The position numbers and the translations under genes are program-made. A DNA stretch of 5,680 nucleotides, taken from contig CAJZGD010000169.1 of assembly GCA_915275065.1 (NCBI GenBank), positions 1 through 5,680 of the forward strand, written 5' to 3'. The DNA comes from an uncultured Corynebacterium sp. (GTDB lineage: Bacteria > Actinomycetota > Actinomycetes > Mycobacteriales > Mycobacteriaceae). Positions 1 to 5,680 of this stretch are shown here, piece by piece (the first letter of the stretch is position 1; every line of letters starts with the position of its first letter). Below the pieces are notes generated by a model, which made no database searches, was not told where the DNA came from, and saw only the letters and a program-made list of their open reading frames with translations.

Positions 1-2925
1 GATCCAGGCCCGTAGCCGCGGCCGGCCCTCGGATTCCACCAGCGCCTCATAGTCGGGGCCGTCACCCCGGGTGGATTTCAGCCCCCACTGCCCCATGAAT
101 AAGGCCCGCTCGTCCAGCATGGGCAGATAGTCGGACACGGACAGGCCCTTGATGATCCGGGTGCCCCAGAACGGTGGGGTGGCCACCGGGAAGTCCGCCG
201 CCACCTCGGAACGCTCCGGCAGCTGCACCGGCTTCGCCTTGGCTTTCCGCTCCGCCGCGATCTTTTGGGACCGTTCCCGGCGCGCTTTGCGTTCGGCTTT
301 TTTCCGCTGCTTGGTCACGTCTTCGGTGATGGTTTCGCCGCGTTTGCGGGCCATGATTTCGTCCATGAGGCTGAGCCCTTCGAACGCATCACGGGCGTAG
401 TGGACGTCGCCCGCGTAAATGTTGTCTAGGTCGTGCTCAACATAGCTGCGGGTGAGTGCCGCACCACCGAGGATGACGGGAATGTCGGAGGCATTTTGGG
501 CGTTCATTTCCTCCAGGTTTTCCTTCATCACCACGGTGGATTTCACCAGGAGCCCGGACATGCCCACCACATCGGCGTTGTGTTCCCTGGCGGCGGAGAT
601 GATGGTGGCGATGGGTTGTTTGATGCCGATGTTGATGACGTTGTAGCCGTTGTTGCTGAGGATGATATCAACCAGGTTTTTACCGATGTCGTGAACGTCG
701 CCTTTGACGGTGGCAATAACCATGGTGCCTTTATTGCCGGAGTCGTCGGTTGCCTCCATGTAGTTTTCGAGGTAGGCGACGGCGTGTTTCATGGTTTCGG
801 CGGATTGGAGGACGAAGGGGAGTTGCATTTGGCCGGAGCCGAAGAGTTCGCCCACGGTTTTCATGCCGCCGAGGAGGTCTTGGTTGATGATGTCGATGGG
901 GGATTTTTCGGCCATGGCAGCATCAAGGTCGGTTTCGATGCCGGTTTTTTCCCCATCAATAATGCGTTGGGACAAGCGTTCGAATAGTGGGAGGGCGGCG
1001 AGGGCTTCGGCGCGGGCGTCTTTCGCTTCGGCGGCGGAGACGCCTTCGAAAAGGTCCATGAATGTTTGGAGGGGATCATAGCCGTCGCGGCGGCGGTCGT
1101 AGATCATGTCGAGGGCGACTTCGCGTTGGCGGTCCTCGATGCGGTTCATGGGCACGAGTTTTGAGGAGTGGGCGATAGCGGAGTCGAGGCCGGCGGCGAC
1201 ACACTCGTTGAGGAAGACGGAGTTGAGTACCTGGCGGGCGGCCGGGTTCAGTCCGAAGGAAATGTTCGACAGACCGAGCGTGGTGTGTACCCGCGGGTGT
1301 CGGGCTTTTAATTCGCGGATGGCGTTGATGGTTTCTATGCCGTCGCGGCGGGTTTCTTCCTGCCCGGTGGAGATGGGGAAGGTGAGGGTGTCGACGATAA
1401 TGTCGGATTCGTCCAGCCCCCAGTTTTCGGTGATGTCGGTGATGAGCCGTTCGGCGATGGCCAGTTTTTTCTCGGCGGTGCGGGCTTGGCCTTCTTCGTC
1501 AATGGTGAGGGCGACCACGGCGGCACCGTGGGTTTTGACGAGCTGCATGATGCGCTGGTAGCGGGAGCCGGGGCCGTCGCCGTCTTCGAAGTTGACGGAG
1601 TTCACGGCGCAGCGTCCGCCCAGGTGTTCGAGCCCGGTTTGGATAACATCGGGTTCGGTGGAGTCGATCATGATCGGCAGGGTGGAGCTGGTGGCTAGGA
1701 GGGACGCGAGGGCGGCCATGTCGCCGCGGCCGTCGCGGCCCACGTAGTCGACGCACAGGTCGAGCATGTGGGCGCCGTCGCGGGTTTGTTGTTTGGCGAT
1801 ATCCACGCAGGTTTCCAGGTCACCGGCGAGCATGGCTTCACGGAAGGCTTTGGACCCGTTGGCGTTGGTGCGTTCCCCAATGATGGTGACGCCGGCGTCC
1901 TGGGTGAGGTTGACTGAGGTGTAGAGGGAAGACACCGCGTCCGAGTCGGGTGTTGTTCTTTCCGCCGGGGTGATGCCGCCGGTCACCATGGTGTGGACGG
2001 CGGTGATGTGTTCGGGGGTGGTGCCGCAGCAGCCGCCCACCATGGCGAGGCCGTATTCCTCGATGAAGGTTTTCAGTGAGGCGGCGAGTTCAGCTGGTTT
2101 CAGCGGGTATTCGGCCCCGTTTTTCCCGAGTATGGGCAGGCCGGCGTTGGGCATGACGGAAACCGGGATGCGGGCGTTGTGCGACAGGTAGCGGAGGTGT
2201 TCACTCATTTCGTCGGGGCCGGTGGCGCAGTTCAGGCCGATCATGTCGATGCCGAGCGGCTCCAGGGCGGTGAGGGCCGCCCCGATTTCCGACCCGAGCA
2301 GCATGGTGCCGGTGGTTTCCACGGTGACATGGCAGACGATGGGCAGGCGGTAGCCGACCTCGGCGAAAGCCTCCTGGCAACCGTGAATGGCGGCCTTGAC
2401 CTGGAGGAGGTCTTGGGCGGTTTCGATGAGGATGCCGTCCGCTCCCCCATCAACCATGCCCAGGGCGGCTTCCCGGTAGTAGGTTTTCAAATCCAGGTAG
2501 GGGGCGTGCCCGAGGGAGGGCAGTTTCGTGCCGGGCCCCATGGATCCGAGCACAAAGCGGCGCATCCCATCCCTGCCGGGGCCGAGCTCATCGGCGACGG
2601 TGCGGGCGATGCGGGTGCCTTTGTAGGCGAGTTCCTGGCAGCGGTCGGCAATGTTGTAGTCGGCAAGGTTGGGGAGGTTACAGCCGAACGTGTTGGTTTC
2701 TACCAGGTCCGCCCCCGCGGTGAAATAGGCGCGGTGAATTTGGGCCACCACGTCCGGTCGGGTGTCGTTGAGGATTTCGTTGCAGCCTTCCAGGCCGAGG
2801 AAATCCGTTTCGACGTCAAGGTCGAAGCCTTGCAGTTGGGTGCCCATGGCGCCGTCGCCAATGAGGACGCGACTGTGGAGGGCGTCGAGGAAGTCGGGGG
2901 TTTTTACTGGTAATACGGTGCTCAT
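1..2925 (-). CDS. metH: Cobalamin-dependent methionine synthase (5-methyltetrahydrofolate-homocysteine methyltransferase), 3' end cut by window edge
   Basis: MetH is a cytoplasmic enzyme that moves the methyl group of 5-methyltetrahydrofolate to homocysteine through a cobalamin cofactor, giving methionine and tetrahydrofolate. I translated the frame by hand from the ATG at 2925 and found 975 codons without a stop. Domains in order: homocysteine-binding barrel, about residues 10-315, with zinc ligands Cys233 (LNCATGP) and Cys299-Cys300 (GGCCGTTPEH); pterin-binding barrel, about 343-610 (IIGERTNANGSKAF at 348-361); cobalamin cap helices, about 660-735; B12 Rossmann domain, about 735-860, with the DxHxxG motif at Asp743, His745 and Gly748, where His745 is the expected lower cobalt ligand, then Ser790/Leu792 and the Gly820-Gly821 turn. 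A Lys/Arg-rich linker (about 860-900) leads into the start of the AdoMet reactivation domain (PFWGTRIIKG at 918-927). Family members are about 1,200 residues, so roughly 230-260 residues are missing off the left edge. There is no clear Shine-Dalgarno before the ATG, but the N-terminus (GDGAMGTQLQ at 23-32) is positioned as in other MetH proteins. Confidence 0.98.
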   Translation of the reverse strand, partial: MSTVLPVKTPDFLDALHSRVLIGDGAMGTQLQGFDLDVETDFLGLEGCNEILNDTRPDVVAQIHRAYFTAGADLVETNTFGCNLPNLADYNIADRCQELAYKGTRIARTVADELGPGRDGMRRFVLGSMGPGTKLPSLGHAPYLDLKTYYREAALGMVDGGADGILIETAQDLLQVKAAIHGCQEAFAEVGYRLPIVCHVTVETTGTMLLGSEIGAALTALEPLGIDMIGLNCATGPDEMSEHLRYLSHNARIPVSVMPNAGLPILGKNGAEYPLKPAELAASLKTFIEEYGLAMVGGCCGTTPEHITAVHTMVTGGITPAERTTPDSDAVSSLYTSVNLTQDAGVTIIGERTNANGSKAFREAMLAGDLETCVDIAKQQTRDGAHMLDLCVDYVGRDGRGDMAALASLLATSSTLPIMIDSTEPDVIQTGLEHLGGRCAVNSVNFEDGDGPGSRYQRIMQLVKTHGAAVVALTIDEEGQARTAEKKLAIAERLITDITENWGLDESDIIVDTLTFPISTGQEETRRDGIETINAIRELKARHPRVHTTLGLSNISFGLNPAARQVLNSVFLNECVAAGLDSAIAHSSKLVPMNRIEDRQREVALDMIYDRRRDGYDPLQTFMDLFEGVSAAEAKDARAEALAALPLFERLSQRIIDGEKTGIETDLDAAMAEKSPIDIINQDLLGGMKTVGELFGSGQMQLPFVLQSAETMKHAVAYLENYMEATDDSGNKGTMVIATVKGDVHDIGKNLVDIILSNNGYNVINIGIKQPIATIISAAREHNADVVGMSGLLVKSTVVMKENLEEMNAQNASDIPVILGGAALTRSYVEHDLDNIYAGDVHYARDAFEGLSLMDEIMARKRGETITEDVTKQRKKAERKARRERSQKIAAERKAKAKPVQLPERSEVAADFPVATPPFWGTRIIKGLSVSDYLPMLDERALFMGQWGLKSTRGDGPDYEALVESEGRPRLRAWI

Positions 2926-2987
2926 CGGCTAGTCAGCTTAGTACGGCCTACCGCGCGCCCCGTAATCTGCCACGCCATGCGCGTATT
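2926..2987 (-). promoter_or_regulatory. Short gap before metH with a possible -10 element
   Basis: These 62 bp separate the acidic-protein gene from metH. On the minus strand, TAAAAT (2990-2985) overlaps the upstream stop codon and matches the TATAAT consensus at five of six bases, but I see no convincing -35 at the right distance. A 5-bp inverted repeat, TACGG/CCGTA, with a 13-nt GC-rich spacer lies between there and the start; it is too weak to call an attenuator. No Shine-Dalgarno is evident within 15 bases of the ATG. The gap is far too short for a cobalamin riboswitch, and I see no TAGAC-N-GTCTA-like McbR operator. It may simply be an intra-operon spacer. Confidence 0.2.
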
Positions 2988-3350
2988 TTATTCGCTTGTC
3001 GACGCGTCCAGGTCGGCGAAGTCGGGCACATGGTCCGCCGCATAGTCCGGCCACATCATTCGGACCAGTTCGGTGATTTCGGCTTCTTCTTCAGGTTCGA
3101 TGATGGCATCATTATGCCGGGCGTTGAATTCTCGCAGTTGGGCGTAAAGGTCCAGCACATGGTCGTGGATGATATCGGGGTTGGGCACGTCGAGCGGCAC
3201 GGATTTGGCGTAGCCGATGAGTAGGGCCTCTAGTTCGGGGAGGGCATCAACGTCGAAGGGAGGTTCCCAGTATTGGCGTTCTTCCGGCCGGAGGTACGCC
3301 CCGGTGCCGAACTCGCGCAACTGTTGAATGAATTCAGTGATGGCGGTCAC
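2988..3350 (-). CDS. Small acidic protein of unknown function (120 aa) between mshC and metH
   Basis: I do not recognise this family. The chosen GTG start at 3350 overlaps the mshC stop in a GTGA junction, and a GGGGGTG Shine-Dalgarno-like stretch sits 8 bases upstream (3365-3359). An ATG at 3458 in the same frame would add 36 residues rich in His, Arg and Gly encoded within mshC; that extension looks like out-of-frame shadow and is rejected. The protein is strongly acidic, with 27 Asp/Glu against 7 Lys/Arg by my count, including EPEEEAE at 85-91 and an acidic tail. It contains no cysteine, no signal peptide and no membrane segment, so it should be cytosolic. Predicted helices carry the same QLREF motif twice, at residues 10-14 and 71-75. 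Tight coupling to mshC suggests co-translation and perhaps a functional link, which is inference. It could be a corynebacterial lineage protein specific to this locus. Confidence 0.88.
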   Translation of the reverse strand: MTAITEFIQQLREFGTGAYLRPEERQYWEPPFDVDALPELEALLIGYAKSVPLDVPNPDIIHDHVLDLYAQLREFNARHNDAIIEPEEEAEITELVRMMWPDYAADHVPDFADLDASTSE

Positions 3351-3365
3351 GAAATTTTCACCCCC
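3347..3365 (-). promoter_or_regulatory. Translational-coupling junction: internal RBS and GTGA overlap between mshC and the acidic-protein gene
   Basis: Within the last codons of mshC, GGGGGTG (3365-3359) stands 8 bases before the GTG at 3350. The last two bases of that GTG begin the TGA stop of mshC (3349-3347). A 4-base stop/start overlap with its own ribosome-binding site is the usual arrangement for translational coupling, and it is what decides the start of the small downstream gene. Confidence 0.7.
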
Positions 3366-4606
3366 ATGAGGGCGTCGACGGCGGTGGCCACAATGCTGCC
3401 CGCCGGGGTGATGGCGTCGCCGGGGTCGGTGGCGGGGGTGTTGCAGCTGTCCGCCCATTCGTCGATGGCTTTGATCGCGGCCGGGGTGTTGAGGTCGTCG
3501 GCAAGCAGGGACCGGATTTGTTGCACCAAAGCCCGGGCGGCCGACTCATCGCTGGCGAGGGTGGTGGCCATCCGCCAATACACCAGGCGGTGCTCCGCCG
3601 CCCACAGCACCTTGTCGGACCAGTCCCGATCCGACCGGTAGTGGCCCAGGTATACGCCCAGGCGGATCGCGGACGGGTCGTGTCCGGCCTCGGTGAGTTT
3701 CGACACGAACACCAGGTTGCCCAGGGATTTACTCATTTTCACCCCGTCGAGCGAAATCATGCCGGTGTGCACATAATGCTCCGCCATGCGGGGGGAGGCT
3801 AGGGCCGCCTCGGCGTGGGCGGCGGAAAACTCGTGGTGGGGGAAAATCAGATCCGATCCCCCACCCTGGATAGCGAAACTACTCCCCAACCGGTTGGTGG
3901 CAATGGCGGAACATTCCACATGCCAACCGGGCCGGCCCGCCCCAAACGGGGCATCCCACGCGGGCTCCCCCTCCCGGGCCACCCGCCACAGGAGGGCATC
4001 CAACGGGTCCCGCTTGCCGGGGCGATCCGGGTCGCCACCACGTTCGGCAAATAACTCCAGCATGCGCTGCCTGGGATAGTTCGACTCGTAGCCGAACCGG
4101 TCGGTGGCGGTGATGCTGGCGTAAATATCCGGGTAGTCGGGGTCGTCAACAACATAGGCGGCACCTGCATCAAGCAGCTGCTGCACCATGGTAATAACCT
4201 CACCCACGGACTCCATCGCCCCCACATAATCGTGTGGGGGGATCACACTTAGGTCGGTCATGTCCGACCTGAATAGGTCAATCTGGCTGGACCCCAACTC
4301 CCGCCAATCCACCCCATCCCGGGTGGCGCGCTCAAACAAGGGATCATCCACATCCGTGATGTTTTGCACATAGGTGACCTGCACCCCGGCGTCGATAAGC
4401 AAACGGTGAATCAAATCGAACGCTAAATATGTGGCGGCGTGCCCCAAATGCGTCGAATCATACGGGGTAATGCCGCACACATACATGCCGGCCTGGTTAT
4501 GGGTCACACGAACCGGTTTCAGTGTTTCATCGGCAGTGTCGTAAAGGCGCAGCGGCACGGCCGGGCCGGGGACGGTAGGGATATGCGGAGAGGGCCACGA
4601 ATGCAT
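3347..4606 (-). CDS. mshC: L-cysteine:1D-myo-inositol 2-amino-2-deoxy-alpha-D-glucopyranoside ligase (mycothiol biosynthesis)
   Basis: MshC activates cysteine with ATP and joins it to the amino group of GlcN-inositol to form Cys-GlcN-Ins, the step before acetylation by MshD in mycothiol synthesis. It acts in the cytoplasm. The 419-residue product has a class I cysteinyl-tRNA-synthetase-like catalytic fold. Residues 41-50 read MYVCGITPYD, with Ile-Thr-Pro where CysRS enzymes usually have Pro-Thr-Val; this and the length separate it from CysS. The HIGH-type signature is THLGH (52-56) and the KMSKS loop is 290-294. Expected zinc ligands Cys44, Cys232 and His257, plus Thr47 and Trp228, correspond with a one-residue offset to those described for the M. 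smegmatis enzyme. The tRNA anticodon-binding region of CysRS is absent, as expected. The ATG at 4606 gives the typical MHSWPSP-type N-terminus, 16 bp after uppP. No strong Shine-Dalgarno is present; TGTAAT (4627-4622), overlapping the uppP stop, could be an internal -10 but has no matching -35. Confidence 0.97.
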   Translation of the reverse strand: MHSWPSPHIPTVPGPAVPLRLYDTADETLKPVRVTHNQAGMYVCGITPYDSTHLGHAATYLAFDLIHRLLIDAGVQVTYVQNITDVDDPLFERATRDGVDWRELGSSQIDLFRSDMTDLSVIPPHDYVGAMESVGEVITMVQQLLDAGAAYVVDDPDYPDIYASITATDRFGYESNYPRQRMLELFAERGGDPDRPGKRDPLDALLWRVAREGEPAWDAPFGAGRPGWHVECSAIATNRLGSSFAIQGGGSDLIFPHHEFSAAHAEAALASPRMAEHYVHTGMISLDGVKMSKSLGNLVFVSKLTEAGHDPSAIRLGVYLGHYRSDRDWSDKVLWAAEHRLVYWRMATTLASDESAARALVQQIRSLLADDLNTPAAIKAIDEWADSCNTPATDPGDAITPAGSIVATAVDALMGVKIS

Positions 4607-4622
4607 GCGACAAGCTTAACAA

Positions 4623-5516
4623 TTACACCGAAGCCGCCGCCAACGGGTTGATCTCCCCCGTGTACAGCAGCAGCATCACGAAAATACCCAACGGAATCCG
4701 GTACACGGCAAACCAGCTGAACGTGTTATTCGCCACGAACTTCAACAACCAGGCGATCGACGCATAGCCCAACACGAACGCAATCAGGGTGCCCACAATA
4801 AGCTGCGTGCCCGATGCGGCAATACCCGCCTGGGGTTGGAACGCATCATCGAGGGAAAACAGGCCGGCGGCCAACACCGCGGGAATAGCCAGCAAGAAAC
4901 TAAACCTGGCCGCCACCTCACGGGTGAGCCCCAAAAACAGGCCGGCGGAAATCGTGCCGCCCGACCTCGACACCCCAGGAATCAACGCCAAACACTGGGC
5001 GAACCCCATCACAATGGCGTCCCGCATCGTCAACTCCTCATAGTCCCGGTTTTTCCTACCAAACCGTTCCGCAATGATAAACACGAACGAAAACAACACC
5101 AACACCGTGGCAGTAATCCACAGGTTCCGGAGATTCTCCCGAATCAAATCCTTCGTGAGAAACCCAATCGCCGACACGGGGATCGTCCCCACGATCACCA
5201 TCCAGCCCATGCGGTAATTGAAATCCCGGGCGTCCTTATTCACCAGGCCCTTAAACCAGGACACGATGATACTGAAAATGTCTTTAGCGAAATACACCAG
5301 CACCGCCGCCTCGGTACCGAGCTGCACCACGGCGGTAAACGATGCGCCGGGATCATTATCGAAAAACAATGTGGATGCGATACGCAGGTGGCCGGAGGAA
5401 CTCACCGGCAGGAATTCCGTCAACCCCTGAATAATGGAAAGCACTATGACTTCCAACCATGGCATTTGTTCGCTAACGCCCGTGGAAGCCTGGGCGAGGA
5501 TACTGGTAGTAATCAC
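4623..5516 (-). CDS. uppP: Undecaprenyl-diphosphatase (BacA/UppP family integral membrane protein)
   Basis: UppP removes one phosphate from undecaprenyl diphosphate at the outer face of the cytoplasmic membrane, regenerating the carrier for peptidoglycan and arabinogalactan precursors; overproduction gives bacitracin resistance in other bacteria. With the GTG start at 5516 the protein has 297 residues. The first signature, QGLTEFLPVSSSGH, spans 30-43 and supplies Gln30 and Glu34 of the (E/Q)xxxE motif, Ser40 and His43; the second, PGVSRSGGT, spans 180-188 with the catalytic Arg184. Membrane segments are likely near 62-81, 103-121, 133-150, 204-222, 239-260 and 271-287, with the two signatures in re-entrant helices. 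The start is uncertain: an ATG at 5465 gives a 280-residue protein beginning MPWLEV, close to mycobacterial lengths, while a GTG at 5594 adds a doubtful 26 residues to the called form. I prefer 5516 because corynebacterial homologues, as I remember them, carry a short N-terminal extension; no candidate has a good Shine-Dalgarno. It is the first gene of the apparent operon. Confidence 0.95.
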   Translation of the reverse strand: MITTSILAQASTGVSEQMPWLEVIVLSIIQGLTEFLPVSSSGHLRIASTLFFDNDPGASFTAVVQLGTEAAVLVYFAKDIFSIIVSWFKGLVNKDARDFNYRMGWMVIVGTIPVSAIGFLTKDLIRENLRNLWITATVLVLFSFVFIIAERFGRKNRDYEELTMRDAIVMGFAQCLALIPGVSRSGGTISAGLFLGLTREVAARFSFLLAIPAVLAAGLFSLDDAFQPQAGIAASGTQLIVGTLIAFVLGYASIAWLLKFVANNTFSWFAVYRIPLGIFVMLLLYTGEINPLAAASV

Positions 5517-5563
5517 ATCACCACACCGTACACCGCGGGTTCTTCTCCCCTCACAGTAGATAA

Positions 5564-5595
5564 TGTGCAGGGTGTATTTGAGGGTGTAGTGCACA
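5564..5595 (-). repeat. Direct repeat nested in a short inverted repeat in the uppP leader
   Basis: On the minus strand the octamer TACACCCT occurs twice, at 5588-5581 and 5576-5569, 12 bases apart. The pair is flanked by TGTGCA (5595-5590) and TGCACA (5569-5564), forming a 6-bp inverted repeat with a 20-base interior. It lies just downstream of the candidate promoter, so it could be an operator or a weak 5' UTR hairpin. If translation began at the GTG at 5594 it would instead encode a repetitive YTLKYTLH peptide. The repeats are short enough to arise by chance. Confidence 0.35.
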
Positions 5596-5598
5596 ATA

Positions 5599-5626
5599 AT
5601 CCTAAGTTACGGGATCTACCTGCTAA
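5599..5626 (-). promoter_or_regulatory. Candidate promoter for the uppP-mshC-metH transcription unit
   Basis: On the minus strand TTAGCA (5626-5621) and TAGGAT (5604-5599) are separated by 16 bases and resemble -35 and -10 elements; TAGGAT fits the relaxed TANANT form of actinobacterial housekeeping promoters. Transcription would start near 5592, giving a leader of about 76 bases to the GTG at 5516 or 127 bases to the ATG at 5465. This start point would exclude the far-upstream GTG at 5594. The stretch is more AT-rich than the surrounding coding DNA. The call rests on motif similarity only. Confidence 0.35.
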
Positions 5627-5649
5627 TCTGGGACCTTGTGAAACCGAAA

Positions 5650-5680
5650 CCCGCCCCGCTTTTTCCTCCCCCCTCCCCCC
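5650..5680 (-). other. G-run cluster upstream of uppP at the window edge (possible G-quadruplex)
   Basis: Reading the minus strand, two runs of six G separated by one A (5680-5675 and 5673-5668) are followed about ten bases later by GGGG (5657-5654) and GGG (5652-5650), with an AAAAA stretch between the pairs. Four G runs of three or more with these spacings could fold into a G-quadruplex in DNA upstream of the uppP promoter. The tract continues to the very edge, so its full length is unknown. No gene is visible in 5517-5680. Confidence 0.3.

Noticed and set aside
433..987. Plus-strand open frame (184 codons) opposite the metH cobalamin-binding region
   Set aside because: The His/Gly/Asp/Val-rich composition mirrors the antisense of GAC, CAC, ACC and GCC codons in metH. 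No domain is recognisable, and the metH DxHxxG motif is encoded on the other strand in this interval.
2179..2913. Long plus-strand open frame (244 codons) antisense to the 5' part of metH
   Set aside because: It lies wholly opposite metH, whose translation matches the family throughout. The antisense product is rich in Gly, Ala, Val, Asp and His with no recognisable motif, typical of a complementary frame in GC-rich genes.
2926..2987. Cobalamin riboswitch or McbR (methionine repressor) operator upstream of metH
   Set aside because: The gap is only 62 bp, too short for a cobalamin riboswitch, and I found no B12-box-like conserved segment or TAGAC-N-GTCTA-type palindrome.
3847..4227. Minus-strand open frame (126 codons) inside mshC in another frame
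   Set aside because: It is a shifted frame of mshC, lies entirely within it and has a Pro/Arg/Ser-rich product with no family resemblance. The mshC frame carries all conserved residues across the same bases.
3347..4606. Cysteinyl-tRNA synthetase (cysS) as an alternative for the mshC gene
   Set aside because: The KMSKS loop and zinc ligands are shared, but the Ile-Thr-Pro-Tyr-Asp motif, the short C-terminus without an anticodon-binding domain and overall similarity to remembered mycobacterial MshC favour MshC.
4607..4622. SigH-type stress promoter or terminator between uppP and mshC
   Set aside because: The gap is 16 bp with no hairpin or T-run. I found no GGAA/GTT pair at SigH spacing near the end of uppP. 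TGTAAT over the uppP stop is a lone -10 resemblance without a -35.

Overview
The window suggests a GC-rich actinobacterium, most likely a Corynebacterium or close relative. The strongest marker is mshC, the mycothiol cysteine ligase, which is confined to mycothiol-producing actinomycetes. The UppP and MetH sequences also look corynebacterial or mycobacterial, and the gene neighbourhood (uppP, mshC and metH on one strand) is one I associate with this group. The genus call rests on remembered family sequences, not on a search.

All genes are on the minus strand and read right to left. At the right, 5517-5680 is a non-coding leader with a candidate promoter, small repeats and a G-rich tract at the edge. 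Next come uppP (5516-4623, undecaprenyl-diphosphatase), mshC (4606-3347, 16 bp after uppP), a 120-residue acidic protein of unknown function (3350-2988, overlapping the mshC stop by 4 bp in a GTGA junction), a 62-bp gap, and metH (2925 to beyond position 1). MetH is cut by the window edge: 975 codons are visible and most of its AdoMet-binding reactivation domain lies outside.

The spacing suggests one transcription unit starting upstream of uppP, with possible internal promoters before mshC or metH. Functionally it combines cell-wall lipid-carrier recycling (UppP), the low-molecular-weight thiol pathway (MshC joins cysteine to GlcN-inositol) and methionine synthesis (MetH). MshC and MetH both draw on sulfur amino acid pools; UppP has no obvious metabolic link to them.

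I see no mobile element, CRISPR array, tRNA, rRNA, riboswitch or defence system. This is mostly an ordinary core-genome region. The points most worth a second look are the unknown acidic protein between mshC and metH, a codon-usage change near the 3' end of the visible metH, and the uppP leader with its uncertain start codon.
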